The notes under the pieces are model-generated. The model ran no database searches. It was not told where the DNA came from and was given only the letters and a program-made list of their open reading frames with translations. From Bermanella sp040371755 (lineage in GTDB: Bacteria; Pseudomonadota; Gammaproteobacteria; Pseudomonadales; Oceanobacteraceae), in contig NZ_BAABWE010000010.1 in the NCBI RefSeq assembly GCF_040371755.1, positions 93,204 to 157,203 of the forward strand: 64,000 bases of DNA, given 5' to 3'. The position numbers were made by a program, and so were the translations under genes. Below are positions 35,755 through 45,102 of this stretch, in pieces; position 1 is the first letter of the stretch; each line of letters begins with the position of its first letter.

Positions 35755-36195
35755 TTATGGGGTTTCAGTATTTTTCTCTGCTGTTTTAGGACTTTTCTCA
35801 TGATTATTAAAAAAATCATCGGTTTTTTCAGCCAGAAGCATCTCTAACTCTTCAATGGTTTCTAATTCATCTTTGTCCATTTTTTGAAACGAGCTAGGCA
35901 ATACTTCCACACCGTATTTTTTCCCTAACGCACAAATAGCCGGTAACGTCACCACCGCACCGGGAGCAATTGCGAGCACCAATAACCCCGCCATTTTATG
36001 CACATCTTTTAACTGCTCTAACGCGGCCTGTATTTCATTAGGTTCAGGCTTTTTACCATTGGGTAACTTTTGTGTTAACACATTAAAAAAAGTTTTCATC
36101 ATGGCACTGGTTTCTTCTTTTTCCTGCTTTAAGCCTTGAATAGTTGAAGAGACTGATTCCATGTATTTTTTTTGTGCATTTAAATAACGTTTCAT
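35755..36195 (-). CDS. Hypothetical protein with LETM1-like motif, 146 aa
   Basis: I start it at the ATG at 36195 (AAAGGG upstream), 16 bases after the helicase stop; the frame is open into the helicase. An N-terminal charged helix is followed by 'LAIAPGAVVTLPAICALGKKYGVEVLPSSF' (about 76-105), which resembles the short 'Pro...LP.L...YG...LPSSF' signature of LETM1-like ribosome-binding domains. The C-terminus is acidic. The family call is tentative. Co-transcribed with the DEAD-box helicase, which would fit an RNA or ribosome-linked role. Confidence 0.55.
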   Translation of the reverse strand: MKRYLNAQKKYMESVSSTIQGLKQEKEETSAMMKTFFNVLTQKLPNGKKPEPNEIQAALEQLKDVHKMAGLLVLAIAPGAVVTLPAICALGKKYGVEVLPSSFQKMDKDELETIEELEMLLAEKTDDFFNNHEKSPKTAEKNTETP

Positions 36196-36211
36196 ATGAC
36201 CCTTTGCCCCA

Positions 36212-37450
36212 CTATGAACGGCGTCGCTTTTGCCCTGTTTGTTGTCCAAAGGCTCTTTGTTTGGCGCGTCGTTTTTGTGCTGCTTTTGAATTCTTGCGAT
36301 TAGTCGATGACTCTTTGGTTAAATCTGGCTCATATCCTGGAAACCACTGCTGGTTTAAGCGAGTATCCAATAACGCTTCGATTTCTTCCAGTAAATAATG
36401 TTCCTCACTATCAAGCAAAGATATGGCCAACCCTGCATCCCCTGCTCGCCCTGTGCGCCCAATGCGATGCACGTAGTCTTCTGCAATGTAGGGTAGTTCA
36501 TAATTCACCACATAATTAAGTTGGCGTATATCTAATCCTCTTGCGGCTACGTCTGTGGCCACAAGCACCCGAACCTTGCCGCTTTTAAACTCTTTTAAGG
36601 CTTTTTCTCTTGCCCCTTGGCTTTTATCCCCATGAATGCTTTGAGTCACTAAACCATCTTTGTTCATTTCTTTGGCTAATGCATCAGCCCCTTGTTTGGT
36701 GCGAGTAAACACTAATACTTGTTGCCAGTTTTTACTGCCTATCAAATAAGATAAAAACTCCCGCTTACGTTCAGAATCCATGTTGTAAACGATTTGCTCA
36801 ACTGGTTCTGCTACGGCGTTTCGTTGGGCAGTTTCGATGATTTTTGGTTGTTTCAACAAACTTTTACTTAACGCAAAAATGCTGTCATCTAAGGTTGCGC
36901 TGAATAATAGAGTTTGGCGATTTTTAGGTAATCGCTTTAAAATCATATTTATTTCATCAATAAAACCCATGTCCAGCATGCGGTCAGCTTCATCAAATAC
37001 CAAGCAAGATAATTGACTAACATCCACCGTGCCTTTAAATAAATGGTCAATTAAACGCCCTGGTGTGGCCACCAGTATTTCAACTCCCTTTTTTAACGCC
37101 TCTACCTGAGCCCCAATACTGACACCACCGTAAACTATGGTGGATTGAATATGGGTAAACTGACTATAGGACTTAACGCTTTCAAATACCTGAACCGCCA
37201 GCTCTCGTGTGGGCGCTAGAATCAACACTTTAGGGGTTTGTGAGGGCTGAGACTGCTGCAAGAGTTGTTGCAAAATTGGCAGAACAAACGCGGCGGTTTT
37301 GCCTGTGCCCGTTTGTGCACCGGCTAACACGTCTTGTTTTTCTAAAACGTGAGGAATCACTTGAGCTTGAATGGGTGTAGGCTCGCTATAATCACGTGCC
37401 TGTAGTGCTTTTAATAAGCGCTCGTCCAGCGCCAAAGAAGAAAACCCCAT
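36212..37450 (-). CDS. DEAD-box ATP-dependent RNA helicase (RhlE-like)
   Basis: 412 residues from the ATG at 37450 (GGTGAG upstream; an ATG two codons earlier is possible). All core motifs are visible: Q motif 'YSEPTPIQAQVIP', motif I AQTGTGKT, Ia PTRELAVQ, II DEAD, III SAT, V 'ATDVAARGLDI' and VI HRIGRTGRAG. The basic tail (KKRRAKQRAFG...KRRRS type) assists RNA binding. It unwinds short RNA duplexes in ribosome assembly or decay; the start (GFSSLALDERLLKAL) resembles RhlE. Confidence 0.92.
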   Translation of the reverse strand: MGFSSLALDERLLKALQARDYSEPTPIQAQVIPHVLEKQDVLAGAQTGTGKTAAFVLPILQQLLQQSQPSQTPKVLILAPTRELAVQVFESVKSYSQFTHIQSTIVYGGVSIGAQVEALKKGVEILVATPGRLIDHLFKGTVDVSQLSCLVFDEADRMLDMGFIDEINMILKRLPKNRQTLLFSATLDDSIFALSKSLLKQPKIIETAQRNAVAEPVEQIVYNMDSERKREFLSYLIGSKNWQQVLVFTRTKQGADALAKEMNKDGLVTQSIHGDKSQGAREKALKEFKSGKVRVLVATDVAARGLDIRQLNYVVNYELPYIAEDYVHRIGRTGRAGDAGLAISLLDSEEHYLLEEIEALLDTRLNQQWFPGYEPDLTKESSTNRKNSKAAQKRRAKQRAFGQQTGQKRRRS

Positions 37451-37542
37451 TATCATCTCACCACACAAATAGATGTGCACAGTATATCAGATGACTCAGG
37501 GGCTAAGTGAAAGGTTTAGTTCTGTATTTTACGCAATCAACC

Positions 37543-39474
37543 CTATTCTTTTGTGGCTGCTACAAGCAAATCTGCATAAGTGTGGGTTTGTGGTAATGCC
37601 ACCGCTTGAGCATAACCTGGCAGACTTACCGCTTGTTCGGTGATTTCAACTTTTGATTCGTCGATAGCTGCTTCCCCATAACGATAAATCACATTCAACT
37701 CACCGTTACTGGCTGCTAAATCGTAAGCTTGAGCCACTTCTTGAGTAAAGCCCACACGACTTTCATATTGCTCCATGGTATCCGCGCCATAGCGCTTTTT
37801 AAGCATGTCTTTAACAACAAACGGAGAAAGCACCACGGCACTCGCGTTATTTCCACCAAATCCTTTAGAGTTTAAAAATGCTACCTTCCACTCCTCTGGG
37901 GCCCGTTGAATATGCTCCATAGGAAGGTCCAAGTGTTCGTCTAAAACGTCTTGTGCAATATGATCAATACCACTGATTTTAGGTAACACACCATGTTCAA
38001 ACACCCCTAAGGACACAACCAGTTGATCGCCACTGGCAGTGGCAAGTGAATGACCAAGATATGATTTAATCGCCGCCACTGGCCATTGTTCAATACCAAA
38101 GGTTTGCGCCACTTGATGATAAATTTGCGATTCGGTCACTCGGTTTAAAGGTGTACTTGAGCCGTGGGCCTGTATAAAGCTGTGCTTTTGCACCGCCTCT
38201 TTACCTAACAAAGCCACTGCAGACGACACCGCTTTTGCCATGGTAATCATATTACCGGCGCCAGTGGTTGAAATGGATTTTTTCAAACCGTCAGCATTCA
38301 CAAATACATCGGTTACCGCACCATAGATTTTTGCCCCTAATTCAACGGCTAATTGATCATCCATCAATAAGGTGTACTGAGAGGACTCTGCAATAGTAAA
38401 GCCACAGTTAGTAGAAAACGGACGGCTGCTACGTCTTAAATCCAGCTCTTTATCTTCGTCTAATTTGCTGATGCCTTCCGCCGTTGCAAGGGCGCCCATG
38501 CTGGCATAGCCATCCATAATTTCGGGGGTAATTGGGGTTTCACTGTTCCCAACCAAAACCACCTTACGGCGACCACTTTGAATGTCATCAATACCCGCTT
38601 TTAAGTTATATAGAAAACTTGCACACGCACCGGTAATCGATGCAGTACCACCTACACTGCCTAGCACATAAGCGTTAATGAAATCCGCCGTCATACTGTT
38701 ATGACCAAGTGGGCACTGCTTTGAAGTAATACGCTTACCTTGTAAACGGGACTGCAACATACCACCTAAACCCGCTTCATCTAGCTGGCCCATGATATTT
38801 GAAGAGTAAACCGCAATTTCATCTGGCTGAACGGAATCGGCAATGGTCTGCCAAGGAATACCTGTGCTGTTGATGGCATCAGAGGCCCCTAGAATGGCCA
38901 TTTGCAATGAACGAGGGTGAAAACGAGACGCATATTTTTCGCTAGGCTCAAACCCAGTTGGAAATTGCCCAGCCCCTTTCACCACAAAGTCACGCACGCT
39001 ATCCAGTTTTACTTCCACCGCTTGGCGAAGTTGCACTTTTACTTTACGTGCATCCAGTTCTTCAACGTGCCAGTTGTCTGGTATCACACTAGGTAATTGT
39101 TTTTTTGGTAATTCAAACTCGATTGGTGATGCTTCGCTGCTTTCAATGATCACAGATTGCTGCCACCGGCTGGCATCTACATCAAAGTAAGAGCTTTCAA
39201 TGCGACGCACCAGAGTGCTGTCTAGAATGGTATCGCCGTACTGGGCATCTAACGCTTCAAGGGTTAATTCATTTCCTTGAAGGTCCTCATATGTGTTTTG
39301 AGCGCTTTGAGTAACACTCACTAGGCCCATTAACACCGCCAAATTTGCCAAAGTCTGTTGGCGAGTTTGCACATCTAATGAATCAATAATAAGACGACGG
39401 TAGCCATGATGAAAAGAACTACGACCAGCAGCGTTATAGCCACCAAACCCAACAATGACAGGCAAACTCGTCAT
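37543..39474 (-). CDS. fabY: Beta-ketoacyl-ACP synthase FabY
   Basis: 643 residues, far longer than FabB/FabF. 'LPVIVGFGGYNAAGRSSFHHGYRR' at the N-terminus matches P. aeruginosa FabY almost word for word. The KAS triad is present: Cys in 'ITGACASFLYN', His in 'IQAHGSSTPLN' and His in 'KSYLGHSLATASG'. FabY condenses acetyl-CoA with malonyl-ACP to start fatty acid synthesis, replacing FabH. The gene is divergent from an AraC/GlxA-like regulator, with repeated TATTyTrGCCA boxes between. Confidence 0.9.
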   Translation of the reverse strand: MTSLPVIVGFGGYNAAGRSSFHHGYRRLIIDSLDVQTRQQTLANLAVLMGLVSVTQSAQNTYEDLQGNELTLEALDAQYGDTILDSTLVRRIESSYFDVDASRWQQSVIIESSEASPIEFELPKKQLPSVIPDNWHVEELDARKVKVQLRQAVEVKLDSVRDFVVKGAGQFPTGFEPSEKYASRFHPRSLQMAILGASDAINSTGIPWQTIADSVQPDEIAVYSSNIMGQLDEAGLGGMLQSRLQGKRITSKQCPLGHNSMTADFINAYVLGSVGGTASITGACASFLYNLKAGIDDIQSGRRKVVLVGNSETPITPEIMDGYASMGALATAEGISKLDEDKELDLRRSSRPFSTNCGFTIAESSQYTLLMDDQLAVELGAKIYGAVTDVFVNADGLKKSISTTGAGNMITMAKAVSSAVALLGKEAVQKHSFIQAHGSSTPLNRVTESQIYHQVAQTFGIEQWPVAAIKSYLGHSLATASGDQLVVSLGVFEHGVLPKISGIDHIAQDVLDEHLDLPMEHIQRAPEEWKVAFLNSKGFGGNNASAVVLSPFVVKDMLKKRYGADTMEQYESRVGFTQEVAQAYDLAASNGELNVIYRYGEAAIDESKVEITEQAVSLPGYAQAVALPQTHTYADLLVAATKE

Positions 39475-39537
39475 GACACACCCCTAATATTCAAATCTAT
39501 ACCATAGTTTAGTGACAAGTTTGCAACCAATCTCTGT

Positions 39538-39650
39538 TATTCTGGCCAATTAAAGTGCTATTTTGGCCATATGAATTATTTCGCTTAATATCTAGGCTGA
39601 AGCGTAATTTACTAAGGTAACTTTGAAGATTTTTAGTGTTATTTTAGCCA
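39538..39650. promoter_or_regulatory. Array of TATTyTrGCCA boxes between fabY and the AraC-type gene
   Basis: TATTCTGGCCA (39538-39548), TATTTTGGCCA (39559-39569) and TATTTTAGCCA (39640-39650). The first two are direct repeats exactly 21 bp apart, two helical turns, the usual spacing of AraC-family half-sites. The last two lie within near-identical 17-mers (AGTGyTATTTTrGCCAT). The third overlaps the -35 position of a TATACT -10 at about 39662-39667 serving the regulator gene; the first two lie upstream of the fabY start. Confidence 0.6.
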
Positions 39651-39687
39651 TTTATTAAGCTATACTCGCCATTAAGACGGAGGCACC

Positions 39688-40671
39688 ATGAACCACATCA
39701 CTTTTTTTTGTTGCGACCAAATGCTGGCCTCAAGTATGACCTTGCCAATTGAAATGATGCGCGCTGGGGAGAACGCCGCACAAGTTCAAAATCGTAATAG
39801 TACGGCCCTTACCATAGTAACGGCAGGCCTGACTCAAGAAAAAGTACAAACCGCTGCAGGGTTCAGCTTTATACCCGACTACCTAATTGAAGACCTACCT
39901 AAAACCGACATACTGTTTTTGCCAGCCTTGTGGCGAAATCCAAAACCCAATTTAAGGCGCAACCCAAAACTCATTGAGTGGATCAAACGCCTGCACAGCC
40001 AAGGTACGCTCATCTGCAGTGTGGGTATTGGTGTCAGTTTTTTAGCGGAAACAGGTCTACTCAATGATAAACCTGCCACCACTCATTGGTATTACTTTGA
40101 TCGCTTTCAAAAAGATTACCCGAACATTCAGTTGAAGCGTCAGCACTTTATTGTGCAATCGGGTAGTCTTTACAGCGCGGCTAGTTTGAATTCACTGGCG
40201 GATATAACGGTTTATTTTCTGCAAAGAATTTACAATAAATTAGTGGCCATGCATGTGGAGCGTCACTTTTCTCACGAAGTTCGTAAAGCCTATAACAGTA
40301 CAAGCTTTGTTAATGAACACAGCCAACATCCAGATGAAGACATCATTCAAATACAAGTATGGATGCAAAAACATTATCCAGAACCAATAACCATGGTGGA
40401 ATTAGCAACAACATTTGATATTAGCTTACGCACTCTTAATCGACGCTTTAAGCACGCCACAGGCAGTACACCGTTGAGTTATTTACAGCAGTTAAGGATT
40501 GATGGGGCAAAAGATTTATTAAAAAATACCAACTTATCAATTTATGACATAGCTAGTAATGTGGGGTACTCAGATTTATCTCACTTTAACCGTTTATTTA
40601 AACGACTATTAGCCACATCACCGACACAATACCGTGAAATGGTGCGCGCAAAATTATTCAGCACGCAATAA
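39688..40671 (+). CDS. GlxA-type AraC family transcriptional regulator
   Basis: 327 residues. The N-terminal DJ-1/PfpI-like domain (about 2-185: 'HITFFCCDQMLASSMTLPIEMMRAG', 'GTLICSVGIGVSFLAETGLL') carries no obvious protease triad. The C-terminal AraC double helix-turn-helix (about 228-322) has 'MVELATTFDISLRTLNRRFKHATGSTPLSYLQQLRIDGAKDLL' and 'IYDIASNVGYSDLSHFNRLFKR'. A perfect GGAGG precedes the ATG. Divergent orientation and the box array suggest it controls itself and fabY, hence fatty acid initiation; inference. Confidence 0.85.
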   Translation: MNHITFFCCDQMLASSMTLPIEMMRAGENAAQVQNRNSTALTIVTAGLTQEKVQTAAGFSFIPDYLIEDLPKTDILFLPALWRNPKPNLRRNPKLIEWIKRLHSQGTLICSVGIGVSFLAETGLLNDKPATTHWYYFDRFQKDYPNIQLKRQHFIVQSGSLYSAASLNSLADITVYFLQRIYNKLVAMHVERHFSHEVRKAYNSTSFVNEHSQHPDEDIIQIQVWMQKHYPEPITMVELATTFDISLRTLNRRFKHATGSTPLSYLQQLRIDGAKDLLKNTNLSIYDIASNVGYSDLSHFNRLFKRLLATSPTQYREMVRAKLFSTQ

Positions 40672-40683
40672 TTGAACTGTACG

Positions 40684-41094
40684 TTACATCACTCGGCCGC
40701 GTAATGCTTTGGTTTGTCCATGTTTGGTTTTCTTATCCATACGTTTCATTTTGGATGAACGTGAGGGCTTAGTAGGCTTGCGGGCTTTTTGAACCACGTT
40801 TACTTTTCGGATGAGTTCCGCTAGACGCTCTAATGCAGCCTGACGATTCAATTCTTGGCTTCTGTGTTCCTGACTCTTCATGACAATACAACCATCTTTG
40901 GTTAAACGATAGTCATTCAAAGCGAGCAGTTTTTCTTTATAAAATGCGGGCAAACTGGATGCATGAATATCAAAGCGCAAGTGAATAGCACTGGACACTT
41001 TATTCACATTTTGCCCACCCGCACCTTGTGCGCGAATGGCTTGTAATTCGATTTCATGGCTGGGGATCGAGACATTATTAGAGATAATCAACAT
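40684..41094 (-). CDS. arfB: Alternative ribosome-rescue factor ArfB (YaeJ)
   Basis: 136 residues from the ATG at 41094, matching E. coli ArfB (MLIISNNVSIPSHEIELQAIRAQGAGGQNVNK against its MIVISRHVAIP start). GGQ is in 'RAQGAGGQNVNKVSSAIHLRFDI' and hydrolyses peptidyl-tRNA. The basic tail (KARKPTKPSRSSKMKRMDKKTKHG) enters the empty mRNA channel. It rescues ribosomes stalled on non-stop mRNA. Longer upstream starts in this frame lack family support. Convergent with the AraC-type gene. Confidence 0.9.
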   Translation of the reverse strand: MLIISNNVSIPSHEIELQAIRAQGAGGQNVNKVSSAIHLRFDIHASSLPAFYKEKLLALNDYRLTKDGCIVMKSQEHRSQELNRQAALERLAELIRKVNVVQKARKPTKPSRSSKMKRMDKKTKHGQTKALRGRVM

Positions 41095-41221
41095 ATACGG
41101 CACACTAAACGTTTTCATCAGGTTAGCATATTTTAACCTGTGATCCGAGAAACAGATCAAACCGCCAGTAAGTGGCTCTGATTTCCTACTCTGAACATTG
41201 CCACTTTATTTTCGATAGCCG

Positions 41222-41902
41222 TCACATCACAGACCAGTCGCGTAACAAATTGTGATATAAGCCGCTTAAACGTCGCACTTCATGATCCGCAGCACCACGA
41301 TCAGCTGTTAAAATTTGAATGGATTGATCTAATTCAAATAATTGTTCCCGACGGCTAGCATCAGGCACCATGCTTTGAATCCAAAAAAATGAGGCTATAC
41401 GCTGACCTTTTGTCACTGGTTTTACTTCATGTAAACTGGACGATGGATATAAAATAATATCACCAGCATTGAGCTTCACCTCTTGCGCCCCAAATTGTGT
41501 TTCGATACTTAATTCACCGCCTTCATATTCATCCGCATCGGATAAAAATAACGTGGCAGATACATCCGAGCGCATTATGTTGCCATCTGGCAAGTGCATG
41601 ATGGCACCATCAATATGCAACCCATAATGGCCGCCCCCTTGATAACAATTAAACCTTGGTGGAAAGACCGTATGAGGTAAAGTTGCCGATATAAATAAAG
41701 GGTGTTGCTGCAGTGCTTGTGTAATCACACGGCCCAGTTGTAGCGCCAGTTCTGATTGTTCGTCCAATTGTAAATTTGATTTCACATTGGCTGATAAACC
41801 ACCTGCTGTGCGCTTTCCATCATGCCACTGAGCTTGCTCCATAGCTTGTCGTAAACGCAATGCATCATCGCGACTGATGATTTGTTCAATGGGTAGTAGC
41901 AT
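41222..41902 (-). CDS. piuC: PKHD-type Fe(II)/2-oxoglutarate-dependent hydroxylase (PiuC/YbiX)
   Basis: 226 residues. The double-stranded beta-helix iron site is visible: HxD in 'YGLHIDGAIM' (about 97-99), distal His in 'SSLHEVKPV' and Arg in 'GQRIASFFWIQS'. The N-terminus 'DALRLRQAMEQAQWHDGKRTAGGLS' is typical of PiuC/YbiX. These genes sit next to catecholate siderophore receptors in E. coli (fiu-ybiX) and Pseudomonas (piuA-piuC), as here. The substrate is unknown. A terminator separates it from the receptor gene, yet it is on the same strand. Confidence 0.9.
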   Translation of the reverse strand: MLLPIEQIISRDDALRLRQAMEQAQWHDGKRTAGGLSANVKSNLQLDEQSELALQLGRVITQALQQHPLFISATLPHTVFPPRFNCYQGGGHYGLHIDGAIMHLPDGNIMRSDVSATLFLSDADEYEGGELSIETQFGAQEVKLNAGDIILYPSSSLHEVKPVTKGQRIASFFWIQSMVPDASRREQLFELDQSIQILTADRGAADHEVRRLSGLYHNLLRDWSVM

Positions 41903-41941
41903 GCCATCCTCTGTTACTTAGGCTGTTTCATCTCACAAGAA

Positions 41942-41977
41942 AAACACCGAGTAAACATTACTCGGTGTTTAACTTTT
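41942..41977. terminator. Hairpin between receptor and piuC genes
   Basis: Perfect 11-bp stem AAACACCGAGT / ACTCGGTGTTT with a 7-base loop. On the minus strand it follows the receptor gene by about 17 bases, so it may attenuate piuC expression or end the operon. Confidence 0.65.
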
Positions 41978-41993
41978 TAACTAACTCGAAGAG

Positions 41994-44294
41994 TTAGAAT
42001 TCATAACTTAAGGTCAATTTTGCATTACGTGCATCACCTATGTAGGCAAAGCCACCGCTACGGTAAGCCGTTAAATAGTAATTTTTATCGGTCAGGTTAG
42101 CGATATTCAAACGAGCATTTAGGCGCTCGTTAAATTCATAGCTGGCAAATGCATCAAACACAGTGTACTCAGGTACACCACGCTCTTCATTGGCCGCACT
42201 ATCAGGTTGACCAACAAACACTTCACTTGAGTAATTCACTGCTGCACCAAAGCTAAATTCGTCGGTTAGCTGATAACGCACTTGTGCATAGGCTGATTGG
42301 TCGGCAAAGTTCGCAAGTATGCCTCCCTCATCTTCGGCATCATTAGCTTCTAGTATTTCAGATTCCATAATCGACACGCCTAATTGCGTACTTAGGCGAT
42401 CTGTAATGTTACCCACTAAAGACAGCTCAATACCTTTCACTCGGTTTTTGCCTGTGTTATAGGTACCATCCGTGTCATAGTCTGTGCCTTCCATCACGTC
42501 GTCTTTAGTAATTTGAAAGAGCGCCGCGGTTGCCAACAACTTATTGTTTAGCACATTCCATTTTGTACCGACTTCAATGTTTTCTACGGATTCTGGTTTG
42601 GCTTTATCAACATTTTCGGTACTTGAGCAAATGCCACCATAACCACAGCTACCACCCACATCTGATTCTCCACCATTAATGTTTGCAGCCGTACTATAAG
42701 TCACATATACATTACTATTATCGGTAATTTTATACACACCGCCAACATGGCCATTCCATAAAACATCATCGTATTTATATTCTGAAATAGTTGAATCACG
42801 ATTAGTGACGATATTTTTATATTTAAAGGTATCAGCACGAACCCCTGCAAATAGGGACAGTGAATTCGATAGTTCGACGGTATCCATTGCGTATACTGAT
42901 AAGGTATCAATGCTGTAATCAGAATCTTTATTACCTTTAGTAATACTGCGGCCCATTAAACTACCAAGATCATCAACATACTCACCACTGGCATCCACAA
43001 TACAATAACTCTGCGACGCTGGGTTAGAACCACGGCCAGGCATTGCGCAATTTGTGGTACCGTTGTTTGTCACATTGTAAACACCGTTAACTACATTGTG
43101 CTGCGAGTATTCGCTACCAAACACAAACTGATGCTTCATACCAGCCAGCTCAGTATCCACCAACATGTTAAGTTGGTTAGCAAAGTATTCCACTTCCTGC
43201 CAACCTTGATGGGTACTTAATGAAATGGTATCAATTGCACCTGCTGGGTCGGATGCATCTCGTGTGCGCCCCCTTGCTCCGGTTACTACGTATCCATTAT
43301 CTGTGGTGCCAAAGCGAGTGGCATTTTCTAAACGAATATGACTATTCACCTCATATAAAGCACGTAATGTGACGGTATCAACATTGGATTTTAGGAAGTC
43401 TTGTTCTTGCGCATACGCGGGCACATCGTGATTCACATTACCGCTTGTACTATCAATGTACGAGCCAAGATCATTACGATCAAATGCCGTTAAGTGATAA
43501 TAATCACCAATGATTTTTAATTTATCTGAGGCTTGGTAAGTGGCAGACAATGCAACCCCGTTACGCTCCATGTCATTTGGCCCTCGATCTGGTACTTCTT
43601 TATATGTATGCATGATGTTGGCACGCACGGCCAAGTCTTCACTCACGGTTTGATTGCTATCTAACGCAATTCTTCGATAGCTATCTGTACCCAAACCCGC
43701 TTCTACTTTATTGAAATCATATTCTGTACTGGCCTGTTTTGTAATGCTATTCACTGCACCACCGGAAGACCCTCGGCCAGCAAACGTTGAGCTTGGCCCT
43801 TTGGTAATTTCGACTTGCTCTACTGCAAAACTTTCACGAGTCGTCATGCCGGGATCACGTAAACCATCAACAAACACATCCGAACGCGCTTCATGACCAC
43901 GAATCACGTAGCGATCACCAAAGGCATTACCATTCTCGCCAGTACCTAACGTGATGCCCGGTTGCGCATCCAAGATTTCTTTTAAGTCGCTACGTCCAGA
44001 CTCTTGAATCTGCGTTTGTGTTAATACCGTAATGGTTTGCGGCGTATCCGCTAAATCTTTTACATGACGGCTATCACCAGACACTTTTGCTTTATAAGGT
44101 GCGCCCGGTTCAGCGTATGGATTGGTGTCCACTGTGCGCTCTTCCACCTGCAATGGATCGAGCACAATCGCGTCTTCTGCTGTAGCAGTTTGAATCGCTC
44201 CGAATAACAGTGTAGGCAACCCAATTGTAATAGCCGCACTTGGCGCAAGACGGGACTTGCGCAACGTTAGGGATTTTTTATTGTTTGAACTCAT
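41994..44294 (-). CDS. TonB-dependent catecholate siderophore receptor (Fiu/PiuA type)
   Basis: 766 residues. Signal peptide (1-39, TATA|ED), a TonB-box-like DAIVLDPLQV at 41-50, plug domain ('DTPQTITVLTQTQIQESGRSDLKEILDAQPGI...RYVIRGHEARSDVFVDGLRDPG') and a 22-strand barrel ending 'LTLSYEF' with C-terminal Phe. The plug wording resembles Fiu-like receptors for catecholates and their iron complexes. It sits after exbB-exbD-exbD-tonB, one base after the tonB stop (AAGGA overlaps tonB), so it is the dedicated client of that motor. Confidence 0.88.
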   Translation of the reverse strand: MSSNNKKSLTLRKSRLAPSAAITIGLPTLLFGAIQTATAEDAIVLDPLQVEERTVDTNPYAEPGAPYKAKVSGDSRHVKDLADTPQTITVLTQTQIQESGRSDLKEILDAQPGITLGTGENGNAFGDRYVIRGHEARSDVFVDGLRDPGMTTRESFAVEQVEITKGPSSTFAGRGSSGGAVNSITKQASTEYDFNKVEAGLGTDSYRRIALDSNQTVSEDLAVRANIMHTYKEVPDRGPNDMERNGVALSATYQASDKLKIIGDYYHLTAFDRNDLGSYIDSTSGNVNHDVPAYAQEQDFLKSNVDTVTLRALYEVNSHIRLENATRFGTTDNGYVVTGARGRTRDASDPAGAIDTISLSTHQGWQEVEYFANQLNMLVDTELAGMKHQFVFGSEYSQHNVVNGVYNVTNNGTTNCAMPGRGSNPASQSYCIVDASGEYVDDLGSLMGRSITKGNKDSDYSIDTLSVYAMDTVELSNSLSLFAGVRADTFKYKNIVTNRDSTISEYKYDDVLWNGHVGGVYKITDNSNVYVTYSTAANINGGESDVGGSCGYGGICSSTENVDKAKPESVENIEVGTKWNVLNNKLLATAALFQITKDDVMEGTDYDTDGTYNTGKNRVKGIELSLVGNITDRLSTQLGVSIMESEILEANDAEDEGGILANFADQSAYAQVRYQLTDEFSFGAAVNYSSEVFVGQPDSAANEERGVPEYTVFDAFASYEFNERLNARLNIANLTDKNYYLTAYRSGGFAYIGDARNAKLTLSYEF

Positions 44295-44295
44295 G

Positions 44296-45102
44296 TTAGT
44301 CCTTAAAAGAAGAATTAGTAATCAATGTGAAATCGATGGGCTTAACCAGTGACAACTGTGTACGCTGTGGAACAAAATCATCAGGGACCCTAGGCAGTGG
44401 CGTTGCATCATCAAACACCTTCAACGCAGCCTCATCCAATAAGGCATAACCGCTTGACGTTTCAATGGATCGACGCAATACATTGCCCTGTCGATCAATC
44501 GTAAATGCCACACGGACCGTGCCTTCTTGTTTGTCTTTTTTGGCCGCGACAGGATAGCGTTGATGCTTTGCTAACCAGCGATTCATGTTGTTAATAAAAT
44601 TTTTCGCTTGGCCTTTCATGCCGCCACCTTGATTCATATCTGCACGCCCCGTTGATTTGGTTGATGCTTGAGTAGGTGCCAAACTGGCTTCTTGATTTGG
44701 CTTTGCGTCTTCTCTCTCTTCTTCACTAAGCGAAGCTTCTGCTTCTTTTTTTATTTTAATCGGATCTGCTTTTTGTATTTTAAAACTGTCTGGTTTCAAC
44801 GCCGTTTTTTCTATTGTTGGCGCTGTTAGCTTGGGTTTCTCAAGCGTCAGCTTTTGTTTAATTTCGTTTGTAGTCATCACCTTTTTTTTGATTTCAATAG
44901 GCTTAGGTTGCATTAACGCTGAAAGCCGCTCTTGTGCATTTGCATGAGAGCCAAGCTGGCCTAACCCTACCTCTACTCCCGTCTGGCCAGTCCCTTTTGC
45001 ATCTCCATCCGTGGCTTGAACATCAACAGAAAGAGCATACAAAACACTGCCATGTAATAAGACGGCGCTTGAAAAAGCTAAGGTCCAACTAAGTTTGCCC
45101 AC
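44296..45102 (-). CDS. tonB: TonB energy-transducing protein
   Basis: 268 residues. A single N-terminal membrane helix (about 6-26), a long Lys/Pro/Thr-rich periplasmic linker (70-140) and a C-terminal TonB domain (about 182-268: 'NRWLAKHQRYPVAAKKDKQEGTVRVAFTIDRQGNVLRRSIETSSGYALLDEAAL', the YP...A motif being diagnostic). It transmits proton-motive force from ExbBD to the receptor. Start overlaps the exbD stop. Confidence 0.92.
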   Translation of the reverse strand: MGKLSWTLAFSSAVLLHGSVLYALSVDVQATDGDAKGTGQTGVEVGLGQLGSHANAQERLSALMQPKPIEIKKKVMTTNEIKQKLTLEKPKLTAPTIEKTALKPDSFKIQKADPIKIKKEAEASLSEEEREDAKPNQEASLAPTQASTKSTGRADMNQGGGMKGQAKNFINNMNRWLAKHQRYPVAAKKDKQEGTVRVAFTIDRQGNVLRRSIETSSGYALLDEAALKVFDDATPLPRVPDDFVPQRTQLSLVKPIDFTLITNSSFKD

